DNA from: an uncultured Eubacteriales bacterium | Lineage (GTDB): Bacteria; Bacillota; Clostridia; Oscillospirales; Acutalibacteraceae | DNA length: 12,538 bases | Direction: 5' to 3' | Assembly: GCA_934444695.1 (NCBI GenBank) | Contig: CAKSDF010000041.1 | Coordinates: 1 to 12,538 of the forward strand | Shown here: positions 6,983 to 12,538 of the stretch, piece after piece | Layout: the number at the start of each line of letters is the position of its first letter | Position numbering within the stretch: position 1 is the first letter of the stretch | Translations under genes and position numbers: made by a program | Notes under the pieces: model-generated | The model's input: only the letters and a program-made list of their open reading frames with translations | The model's database searches: none | Told to the model about the DNA's origin: nothing

Positions 6983-7464
6983 TGACCGATCAGCTTTTAT
7001 TCGAATGTGAGCAATATATCCGAAACGGCGGTATCTTTGCCGGTTCATCATTCGGCAGCATAGAAATACCCTTTCGCAAATCAATGGACATCGATACCGA
7101 CGCAGCAGAAGAGTATATCAGGCAAAACAGAGAGATTTATTTTGCCGAACAGCTTTTTGTCTTTATCGACCGCACGGGGCAAAAGGACAGCGACGTCTAC
7201 AAAAAAGCCCTTATCGACCGTCGGCTGTTTTCTAAAATACGGTCAAACAAAAAATACATACCTTCCAAAAGGACGGTTATCGCTCTGTGTCTTGCGTTAA
7301 ACCTTTCAAGAGAGGATGCCGACCGGCTTCTTTCCTCTGCCGGATACAGCCTCTCCCGCGCCGATGATTTTGACCTTGTTATCGCCTTTTGCATTGAAAA
7401 GAAGATATTTGATTTTTTTGATATCAACGAGGCTCTTGTTCATTTTGGTTTTGAGCCATTTTAA
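6982..7464 (+). CDS. HTH-like protein, relative of the C-terminal domain found on some macro-domain proteins
   Basis: A 160-residue cytoplasmic protein translated in step with the XRE gene (TGATG overlap, GGAGGTG 8 bases upstream). Residues about 55-125 (D-S-D-V-Y-K-K-A-L-I-D-R-R-L-F-S-K-I-R-S-N, then L-A-L-N-L-S and L-L-S-S-A-G-Y-S-L-S) look like a diverged Cro/CI helix-turn-helix. The rest, F-D-L-V-I to F-D-I-N-E-A-L, continues a module I recall from clostridial proteins in which it follows a macro domain or a variable N-terminus. Here the first ~50 residues (M-T-D-Q-L-L-F-E-C-E-Q-Y) are short and no macro domain is present. It may act with the XRE protein in regulation. Function is unknown. 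Confidence 0.72.
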   Translation: MTDQLLFECEQYIRNGGIFAGSSFGSIEIPFRKSMDIDTDAAEEYIRQNREIYFAEQLFVFIDRTGQKDSDVYKKALIDRRLFSKIRSNKKYIPSKRTVIALCLALNLSREDADRLLSSAGYSLSRADDFDLVIAFCIEKKIFDFFDINEALVHFGFEPF

Positions 7465-7473
7465 AAATGAAAA

Positions 7474-7492
7474 TGTCGCTTGTAAAGCGACC
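7474..7492. promoter_or_regulatory. candidate operator hairpin, copy 1
   Basis: TGTCGC and GCGACC are separated by 7 bases; the inner dyad GTCGCTT-GTA-AAGCGAC is perfect. It lies 10 bases after the stop of the HTH-like gene. The same outer sequence (AAATGTCGC, 7 bases, GCGACC) recurs at 12115-12136 with a different loop. On the plus strand no T-tract follows, so it is not a terminator there. It may be a protein-binding site upstream of the Sel1 gene. Confidence 0.5.
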
Positions 7493-7510
7493 AAATTCAA
7501 GACCATTAGT

Positions 7511-7531
7511 TACACAATAGATACACAATAG
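7511..7531 (+). repeat. tandem TACACAATAG repeat
   Basis: Two identical 10-base units TACACAATAG (7511-7520 and 7522-7531) are separated by a single A, so the period is 11 bases, about one helical turn. They lie between candidate operator copy 1 and the Sel1 gene. They may carry a weak -10 (CACAAT) or be a second binding site. Confidence 0.5.
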
Positions 7532-7554
7532 TTTTCGGAATGCGAGGCGGCAGT

Positions 7555-7785
7555 ATGGCAAAATCAAAGAAACTGAGAAAGCTTTTAAAATCGGCAAAAA
7601 TGGGAAGGCCGCAGGCAATGTATAGGCTGGGCATTTGCTGCCAGACGGGGCATATGGCCAAAAAAGATATGCAAAAAGCTGCACAGTGGATGGCTGTGGC
7701 AAGCGAGAAGGGATATGATCCCGCTGCCGAATGGATAAAGGATTATTTCTTCGATGACAACGCCCTGATTCAGGCCGAAAGCTGA
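7555..7785 (+). CDS. small Sel1-repeat protein
   Basis: A 76-residue helical protein with about one and a half Sel1-like repeats: A-M-Y-R-L-G-I-C-C-Q-T-G (21-32) followed by D-M-Q-K-A-A-Q-W-M-A-V-A-S-E-K-G-Y-D-P-A (38-57). The basic N-terminus (M-A-K-S-K-K-L-R-K-L-L-K) and acidic tail are typical of the short clostridial versions. Sel1 repeats serve protein-protein contacts; no partner can be read here. The ATG at 7555 is preferred to the one at 7540, because GAGGCGG sits 5 bases before it. The next gene follows after 8 bases, so it opens a three-gene run ending with the DUF1963 protein. Confidence 0.8.
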   Translation: MAKSKKLRKLLKSAKMGRPQAMYRLGICCQTGHMAKKDMQKAAQWMAVASEKGYDPAAEWIKDYFFDDNALIQAES

Positions 7786-7793
7786 GGGATCAT

Positions 7794-8168
7794 ATGAATC
7801 GACTGCAATACAACAAAATTCTCGACAAGATAGGACCCTATGAAGGACTCCAAAAAAACACACTGACAGTACGGCTTGAAGGAAACATCTGTGAGCGCTG
7901 CCCATCCGATATGCACAGATATGATATTTCAGTCCCCCTAAAGTCGGGCAGCCGCACAATTGATTTTTCTTCCTATGCGCCCGGGCACAGATACGAGATG
8001 ATTATAAAAAACATTAGCGAAGACAGCATCGATATTACATTTAACGGAAATAGCTTCACACTGCGCCAAGGAATTACATTTCTTTTTGATATAAAAGAGC
8101 ATCAGGCGTCATATGACGGCCCGTGGTTTACGGGTGTGGACGAGATTCTGGCTGTATGGATGAAATAG
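7794..8168 (+). CDS. uncharacterised 124-residue protein
   Basis: Not recognised. The protein has no signal peptide or membrane segment and looks rich in beta strands: Y-D-I-S-V-P-L near 43-49, Y-E-M-I-I-K-N-I and S-I-D-I-T-F-N-G-N-S-F-T-L. Two cysteines lie in E-R-C-P and N-I-C near 32-36. It ends with W-F-T-G-V-D-E-I-L-A-V-W. The ATG has a GAGGGA ribosome site that overlaps the stop of the Sel1 gene, and the DUF1963 gene follows after 36 bases, so the three are probably co-transcribed. The spacing and the frame intact over its whole length support a real gene. Confidence 0.65.
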   Translation: MNRLQYNKILDKIGPYEGLQKNTLTVRLEGNICERCPSDMHRYDISVPLKSGSRTIDFSSYAPGHRYEMIIKNISEDSIDITFNGNSFTLRQGITFLFDIKEHQASYDGPWFTGVDEILAVWMK

Positions 8169-8204
8169 CCGTGTGGATAAAATAAGTAATAGTGAGGTGG
8201 CGGA

Positions 8205-8834
8205 GTGAAGGGCATTAAACTGAAAATATCAAAGCCTAAGGACAGGCTTTTTACAGGCTCAAGCAAGCTGTTCGGCGATCCCGATGTGTGGAACGGCTTT
8301 GAATGGCCGTATATTGAGGAAAACGGCGAAAAATACGATCTGACCTTTCTGTGTCAGATAAACTGCGCGGAAGTATCCCCTTTTGATAAAGAGGGATTGC
8401 TCCCCGAAACAGGAATGTTATATTTCTTTTACGACCTTGATACAATGCCCGAAGCGGCAGACGGCAGATCGGCGCGGGTGCTTTGGTACAGCGACGACAT
8501 TTTGACACTGAACAAAATGATGCTGACCGACGAAAACGGCAACAGCCTGACCTTTTGCGAACAAAGGATAGATTTTGAAGAAGAGACGGAAAAAGAAGAA
8601 TCATCTCATCTTTTGCTCGGAGACGCGGTTTTAAACGGGATGGACGACTTAGAACGTAAAAAAAACTCAGAATGCACAAGAAACACCGTTTTGCTTTTGC
8701 AGCTTTGCTCAATCGAAACCGAGGATGCACAGATAAGCTTTAAAGACGGCGGCAGGCTATGCTTTTATATCGACGCAGAAAGTTTGAAAGAACGCGACTT
8801 TTCCCGCGTCAAAGCGGTGCAAACGGCCCGGTAA
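8205..8834 (+). CDS. DUF1963/YwqG-family protein
   Basis: A 209-residue cytoplasmic protein. Family features are S-K-L-F-G-D-P-D near 20-27, G-F-E-W-P at 31-35, F-L-C-Q-I-N near 48-53, G-M-L-Y-F-F-Y-D at 70-77, and, near the end, L-L-L-Q-L followed by D-G-G-R-L-C-F-Y-I. It is a little shorter than usual, but both halves are present. The biochemical role of the family is not established. Members often sit near Sel1 and SUKH-type genes, in some cases near polymorphic toxin loci, so an immunity or partner role is a possible inference. The start is GTG at 8205 with GAGGTGG 4 bases upstream. The last codons run to the edge of a 352-base spacer holding an inverted-repeat element. Confidence 0.82.
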   Translation: MKGIKLKISKPKDRLFTGSSKLFGDPDVWNGFEWPYIEENGEKYDLTFLCQINCAEVSPFDKEGLLPETGMLYFFYDLDTMPEAADGRSARVLWYSDDILTLNKMMLTDENGNSLTFCEQRIDFEEETEKEESSHLLLGDAVLNGMDDLERKKNSECTRNTVLLLQLCSIETEDAQISFKDGGRLCFYIDAESLKERDFSRVKAVQTAR

Positions 8835-8873
8835 GCAGTAAATTGGCACCGCGCACATCACCGGTTGCCCAAG

Positions 8874-9151
8874 TTAACCATAACGCATATGTCCGAATAC
8901 GCCTGAAACGGCCTATTAATGGTGCTTTTCGGCTTGTCGTCGCATAGTAGCGATAAGCCTTATATACTCCTCCGCACCGAAAATCCCTCATTACTACGCT
9001 CATTTCAGGTCGGAGAATTTTGTCGGCAAGAAAAATGCTCAGATACAAGGCAAAAGCGCAGTTCATCCTGTCGGATTAACGAGCATTTTAACGCAGTAGA
9101 TGGGGATTTTTCTCCGCCAAAATCGTGTTCGGATATGTGCGCTATGGTTAA
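8874..9151. repeat. 278-base imperfect inverted-repeat element (MITE-like or structured RNA)
   Basis: The two ends, 8874-8900 and 9125-9151, are inverted copies matching at 23 of 27 positions. Both begin TTAACCATA, and all four differences are transitions. Inside are a second long imperfect pair (8979-9000 with 9091-9112, GAAAATCCC/GGGGATTTTT and ACTACG/CGCAGTAG), a perfect 9-base pair AAAATGCTC/GAGCATTTT (9032-9040, 9081-9089), and a local hairpin GGCTT..CGC/GCG..AAGCC (8931-8959). The element fills most of the 352-base spacer between the DUF1963 gene and the membrane-protein gene. Open frames across it on both strands have no ribosome sites and look like by-products. A non-autonomous mobile element is the simplest reading. 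Confidence 0.65.
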
Positions 9152-9186
9152 GATTTTCGACAAAAACTTTTAAGGAGAAACAGTCC

Positions 9187-10188
9187 ATGAGCATATGCGG
9201 GGAGATAAAAAAGCAGGTGGAGCAGAGATACCCGGAAGGTATCGACCGTTCCATAGAAGCGGCTGCAGCCTGCTTTGGTTTTTGCGCAAAGGGACTGTCC
9301 CGATTTTCGGACAGTGAAAAAGGAAGCTACCCGATAGAGGACATTTCCTTGCTTATTGCCTGCTCGGCGGTGTCGGGCGGGTGGAACAGTGCAACCTCGC
9401 CGAACAAAGAGCGCTTGGCGCAGCGTCTTAAGCTGTATGTTTCAAATGTCAATAAGCTGTGCGATGATGAGCCGTTTTTGCTTACCGTTCCCGGCTATGC
9501 GAACATCGGGAGAAATCTTATGTCTCCGCCGCAGATCATAGCCTTTACCGAGCATCTGACCCACCTGTTAGAAGTCCTTGACGATGAGGAAAAAATGGCG
9601 GTTATTACAATGCACTATTTAATGCTGTATGCCGTATTTGAGCAGTGGCCTCAGGTCGATGTGCTGGAGAAGGCCTATGAAAATGCCTGCCATGGACATA
9701 AAAAGCAGGATGAATCGACCGAGCCGACCGAAAGCTGCAAAACAACCCGAGGTACAGCAAACACATACGCCGTTCCTACGCCCGTTTCCACACAACCGTC
9801 TTCTTCCGCCCTTCCCCGATATGAACGCAACGCAGAACGAAAATGGCGGCCGCTTAAAATTTATCTTATCGCAACGGGGCTGTTTATTGCACTGGTGCTG
9901 GGGCTGTACTTTTTGGCCGCACACCCTTTTTCGGGAGGTCAAACGATCGTTGTTAAGGACATTACCGGGCAGTCGGTTAAACTGTCGCCCGGATCAGATC
10001 CCGTGGAGCTTGCGCTTGTGGGAAAAACCGATTATAACGGCGTAATCCGTTTATTTAACACCACGGTGATTGGTGCGGCCGTTTATCGCGCCGTGACAAT
10101 TGCGGCAGCGTTTATCATAAACGCCGTATACCGCAAACAAAATGCAAAGAAAGCCGCTGCTTTGCGGGCAGGCAATCGCACTCCCTAA
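9187..10188 (+). CDS. uncharacterised membrane protein
   Basis: Not recognised. The 333-residue protein has a soluble N-terminal part of ~170 residues (helical, with many Cys among the first 35 and at 92, 168), a Ser/Thr/Pro-rich linker (about 172-215), and a clear membrane helix at 224-245 (I-Y-L-I-A-T-G-L-F-I-A-L-V-L-G-L-Y). A short exposed segment follows, and a second hydrophobic stretch lies at about 294-315, ending in a basic tail. There is no signal peptide, so the N-terminal part is probably cytoplasmic. The ATG at 9187 is chosen for AAGGAGA nine bases upstream; a frame extension to 9100 runs into the inverted-repeat element. It is the first of four genes that run to 11948. Confidence 0.72.
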   Translation: MSICGEIKKQVEQRYPEGIDRSIEAAAACFGFCAKGLSRFSDSEKGSYPIEDISLLIACSAVSGGWNSATSPNKERLAQRLKLYVSNVNKLCDDEPFLLTVPGYANIGRNLMSPPQIIAFTEHLTHLLEVLDDEEKMAVITMHYLMLYAVFEQWPQVDVLEKAYENACHGHKKQDESTEPTESCKTTRGTANTYAVPTPVSTQPSSSALPRYERNAERKWRPLKIYLIATGLFIALVLGLYFLAAHPFSGGQTIVVKDITGQSVKLSPGSDPVELALVGKTDYNGVIRLFNTTVIGAAVYRAVTIAAAFIINAVYRKQNAKKAAALRAGNRTP

Positions 10189-10250
10189 CGCTTTGAAAAA
10201 CAAGCAGATAAAAAAATGCAACAACATATGCGGCAAGGAGAGATAAATCA

Positions 10251-10529
10251 ATGACAGATCAAAAGCAAGAGAAAATAAACGAGCTTGAAAAAGAGCTTTG
10301 CTATCTTGTAAACGACACAATGACAACCGAGCAAAAGCTGAAAAGCCTCTCGGGCGCGTATTGGGAAGCGAGTAATTCCGGCTACGGCGACGCTATGGCA
10401 AACAAGCTGATGAGCGGGCAGGAGGACGAACAGACCCTGCAGTGGGAGAGAAACTGCAAAAACAAGCACAAGATAAATGCGCTCATTGAACTGCTCGGCG
10501 AGCTAAAAGCGGAGGGTGACGGCGAATGA
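10251..10529 (+). CDS. small coiled-coil protein of unknown function
   Basis: Not recognised. The 92 residues are highly charged and helical, with a likely coiled coil in the first ~35 (K-I-N-E-L-E-K-E-L-C-Y-L) and another helix at the end (H-K-I-N-A-L-I-E-L-L-G-E-L-K-A-E). No signal or membrane segment is seen. AAGGAG lies about 10 bases before the ATG. Its stop overlaps the start of the zinc-ribbon gene (ATGA), so the pair is translationally coupled. Confidence 0.68.
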   Translation: MTDQKQEKINELEKELCYLVNDTMTTEQKLKSLSGAYWEASNSGYGDAMANKLMSGQEDEQTLQWERNCKNKHKINALIELLGELKAEGDGE

Positions 10530-10966
10530 TAAAATGTCCTTATTGCGGCTCATCCCGATTACAAAAAGTCGGCGGAGAAAACGGCAATCCATTTGACCGT
10601 AAGGCTGAAAAGACAATGTGCCTTGACTGCGGCAGGGTGGTAGGAACAGAGCCGGATACAGCGGACTTGTTTCAAAGCGTAATTTGCATTGAAATGACGG
10701 CCGAGGGCGGCGGACTTGTCCGAAAAGCAAAGGCTGTATTTCCTTTCGAGGACGGAAAATATGACCTTTCTTTGCAGGACTATCCCCTGTGCCGATATAA
10801 ATATATTAAAGTAAACGGCAGCATTGTCGATATCGGAGGAGAGATATGTGTCAGCCTTACCGATGTGCCGTATGAAACAACAAGGCAATACACCGTCTAT
10901 GCTTTAGACAAACACCCGGAAATCGAAATCGTGAAAATCACAATATACAGCGATATCATCATCTGA
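10526..10966 (+). CDS. zinc-ribbon protein of unknown function
   Basis: A 146-residue protein beginning with a zinc ribbon: C-P-Y-C-G-S-S (C4, C7) and C-L-D-C-G-R-V-V-G (C32, C35). The rest, ~105 residues, is probably a beta-rich domain (V-C-I-E-M-T-A-E, K-Y-D-L-S-L-Q-D-Y-P-L) and is not recognised. No membrane segment is present. It overlaps the coiled-coil gene by 4 bases, and the membrane-anchored zinc-ribbon gene follows after 28 bases. Such ribbons can bind nucleic acid or merely stabilise a fold; nothing here decides between these. Confidence 0.7.
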   Translation: MIKCPYCGSSRLQKVGGENGNPFDRKAEKTMCLDCGRVVGTEPDTADLFQSVICIEMTAEGGGLVRKAKAVFPFEDGKYDLSLQDYPLCRYKYIKVNGSIVDIGGEICVSLTDVPYETTRQYTVYALDKHPEIEIVKITIYSDIII

Positions 10967-10994
10967 CATTATTATCTAATGAGGAGAATGTTTT

Positions 10995-11948
10995 ATGGGA
11001 AAATGTTTTAGATGCGGAAACTATATGCCCTGGGACACAGGAATTTGTACCGCCTGCAAGGAGGCCGAAGCCAAAGCAAATGCAAGACGGTATGAGCAAG
11101 ACAGAAAAAGACGCGAAGAGCAACGGCGCAGGCAGGAAGAATGGAACGCACAGCACGGTTTAGAGAGCATAACCACCGACAGCAACGGAAATATCGTTAG
11201 TAAATACCGCGACGGAAGAACCACCGTACATACCCCCGCCCAGGTCAAGCGCAGCTTTTGGCGCACCATAATCATCCTTATTCTTTTGGCGGCGGGAGCG
11301 TTTACGGGGATGAGGTATCATTCTTATTCAAAAGATGAAAGCAACCTGCTGGCCCCCTTTGAAATTACACAAACGCAGTCGGGAGACGGCTCAAATGTTA
11401 TAAGCACCGTCCTTTCTGGAAGCGGCACATATGAAATCTACGAATTGACCGTTTTTCCAACGAAAGAGGGCTTTATATCAAACATTTTCGGTTCTTCCTC
11501 CGACTTTGCCAAGGTATCACGCTTTACAACAGACGGCAAAGCAGCCTACCGCTACTATTTCAGCGACTATGATTTGGGCACCGGGCTTGACGGCGAGTTT
11601 TATCTCACCGAAACAAACGGTGAAAGAGCCATTATCGACAACGACCGGGGCAAGGTATATATGGAAGGCTCGGAATTTTTTACCGAACATATTGAAAAGC
11701 TGGAAGTCCTTAATCCGACCGCAGTTTTAAAACCCCTGTCCGAGAAGGTGTCGGGCGGAGAATACGGCATCAATTCGCAATATTATGTATTGAAAAAGGA
11801 TGGCGTATCTTTAAGCTGTTATGATGACGGCAGCAGAGTTAATGCCCTTGACGAAAGCGGAAAAGAAAGACTCAGCTACAAGGTGCAGTATTACGAGTCC
11901 TCAAGCCGTGAATTACCCGACTTTTCCGATTACGAGATTGTGGAATAA
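10995..11948 (+). CDS. membrane-anchored zinc-ribbon protein
   Basis: A 317-residue protein with a clear layout: an N-terminal zinc ribbon (C4, C7, C18, C21; C-F-R-C-G-N and C-T-A-C-K), a highly charged Glu/Arg/Gln coiled-coil stretch (about 22-52), a short strand-rich piece with S-N-G-N-I-V-S-K, one membrane helix at about 90-106 (T-I-I-I-L-I-L-L-A-A-G), and a ~210-residue domain beyond it. With the ribbon and the Arg-rich stretch inside, the large C-terminal domain should lie outside the cell. That domain is not recognised. The ATG at 10995 has GAGGAG 8 bases upstream. It ends the four-gene run; no clear terminator follows. Confidence 0.74.
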   Translation: MGKCFRCGNYMPWDTGICTACKEAEAKANARRYEQDRKRREEQRRRQEEWNAQHGLESITTDSNGNIVSKYRDGRTTVHTPAQVKRSFWRTIIILILLAAGAFTGMRYHSYSKDESNLLAPFEITQTQSGDGSNVISTVLSGSGTYEIYELTVFPTKEGFISNIFGSSSDFAKVSRFTTDGKAAYRYYFSDYDLGTGLDGEFYLTETNGERAIIDNDRGKVYMEGSEFFTEHIEKLEVLNPTAVLKPLSEKVSGGEYGINSQYYVLKKDGVSLSCYDDGSRVNALDESGKERLSYKVQYYESSSRELPDFSDYEIVE

Positions 11949-12117
11949 AGACATTGCAAAATTGTTTTAAAAGCAAGAAATTCATATCATAGCCGCTTGG
12001 CAAAAGACTGACAAAGTTCTTAAAAAAACGCAAACCGAGCGTGCCCTAGCCCGTTGCAAAAGCCGCAAAACGAGACATCGGCAGTCCTTTAAAAATTCGT
12101 TAAAAGCAGCCGATAAA

Positions 12118-12162
12118 TGTCGCCCGAGCGGCGACCGAAAAGCGACAATCATATGCTATTAT
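12118..12162 (+). promoter_or_regulatory. candidate operator hairpin, copy 2, with a possible promoter
   Basis: TGTCGC (12118-12123), 7 bases, then GCGACC (12131-12136); the inner dyad GTCGCC/GGCGAC is perfect. A second GCGACA at 12142-12147 can also pair with the left arm, giving an alternative fold. A plausible extended -10, TGCTATTAT (12154-12162), lies downstream, with only a poor -35 at the right distance, overlapping the hairpin. This would suit an operator covering the -35 region of a promoter for the gene at 12187. Confidence 0.42.
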
Positions 12163-12186
12163 GATGTTGCAAAAGGAGGTAAGCAC

Positions 12187-12538
12187 ATGAAACCCGAAAC
12201 AGTGCTCAGACTTAAATACGGCGAAGACCCTAAAGCCGTTTCAGACAAATGGACAGAAGAATATGAAAAAATTGCGAAGGAATTTCCCGCCGCCAATAAC
12301 ACGGCGAACGAGCTTTCAAAACGTGTTCAAAAGGCCTGCCGTTTAATTGACGAACGAAAAAAAGCCGAGTCGGCATCGGCCTCCCGCGATGATATGTATT
12401 ATATTGAGATGGCAAAGATCAGAGACGGTGAAGATTCCTCTCTTGACGGGGATTTTCCTCTCGGCAACAGGGAGATGACCCTTGCAGGCGGGGTTATGAA
12501 CTATTATAAAGATGAAAACTTTGTTTTCAGAGCGGTGG
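12187..12538 (+). CDS. partial gene of unknown function fused in frame to a pseudouridine-synthase fragment
   Basis: The reading frame has an ATG with AGGAGGT 6 bases upstream and runs off the window. Residues 1-92 are charged, helical and not recognised (M-K-P-E-T-V-L-R-L-K-Y-G, later K-A-C-R-L-I-D-E-R-K-K). Residues 93-117 are identical, in the same frame, to residues 99-123 of the pseudouridine synthase at 5081-5911. The first 92 residues look like a genuine gene start. The synthase-like part is suspect: the DNA match is exact over 77 bases and ends at the window edge. The true C-terminus of this gene may therefore not be shown. Confidence 0.6.
   Translation, partial: MKPETVLRLKYGEDPKAVSDKWTEEYEKIAKEFPAANNTANELSKRVQKACRLIDERKKAESASASRDDMYYIEMAKIRDGEDSSLDGDFPLGNREMTLAGGVMNYYKDENFVFRAV
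12462..12538 (+). repeat. terminal 77-base exact inverted copy of part of the pseudouridine synthase gene
   Basis: Bases 12462-12538 equal the reverse complement of 5542-5618 without a mismatch, including every silent position. Just before it (12461 and leftward against 5619 and rightward) similarity vanishes. The copy keeps the synthase reading frame. Confidence 0.95.

Noticed and set aside
7471..7492. Terminator after the HTH-like gene
   Set aside because: The hairpin is not followed by a T-tract on the plus strand, and a near-identical hairpin occurs ahead of another gene, which fits an operator better.
8809..9066. Reading frame of 85 codons on the minus strand, and frames of similar size on the plus strand across 8919-9173
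   Set aside because: They lie across the inverted-repeat element, lack ribosome sites, and the element's structure explains the sequence better than coding does.

Overview
The window looks like a piece of a gut-type Clostridia chromosome (Oscillospirales-like), probably from a metagenome-assembled or draft genome. The grounds are moderate GC, AGGAGG-type ribosome sites, sigma-A promoters of TTGACT/TATAAT type, a phi LC3-type phage holin, and protein families typical of Firmicutes. No ribosomal RNA is present to fix the taxon.

Left part (1-6095), all on the minus strand. It starts with a 4'-phosphopantetheinyl transferase of Sfp type. Next is a two-gene flavoprotein operon: a GlpA-like FAD oxidoreductase with a BFD-type [2Fe-2S] tail, overlapping by ATGA a second FAD/NAD(P) oxidoreductase. 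A strong promoter drives it. Then comes an isolated lysis cassette of an M15 endolysin and a phi LC3 holin, closed by its own terminator, and then an RluA-family pseudouridine synthase and tRNA-Ala(GGC), each with a terminator. 

Middle (6096-6748) is a gene-poor spacer. It holds the tRNA promoter, an AT-rich tract, a stretch with scattered CGGTTGA/TCAACCG motifs, an orphan plus-strand terminator whose stem resembles the tRNA terminator, and a strong promoter facing right.

Right part (6749-12538), all on the plus strand, is an accessory cluster. It opens with a small XRE regulator overlapping a second HTH-like protein. These are followed by a Sel1-repeat protein, an unknown beta-rich protein, a DUF1963/YwqG protein, an unknown membrane protein, a coiled-coil protein, a zinc-ribbon protein, a membrane-anchored zinc-ribbon protein, and the start of a last gene. 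Two hairpins of the same design (AAATGTCGC, 7 bases, GCGACC) lie before the Sel1 gene and before the last gene, and look like a shared operator. A 278-base element with 27-base inverted ends lies between the DUF1963 gene and the membrane protein.

The most striking point is at the right edge. The last 77 bases are an exact inverted copy of an internal part of the pseudouridine synthase gene 7 kb away, fused in frame to an unrelated N-terminus. This is either a very recent rearrangement or, more likely, an assembly or amplification junction. The right-hand end should not be trusted until checked.
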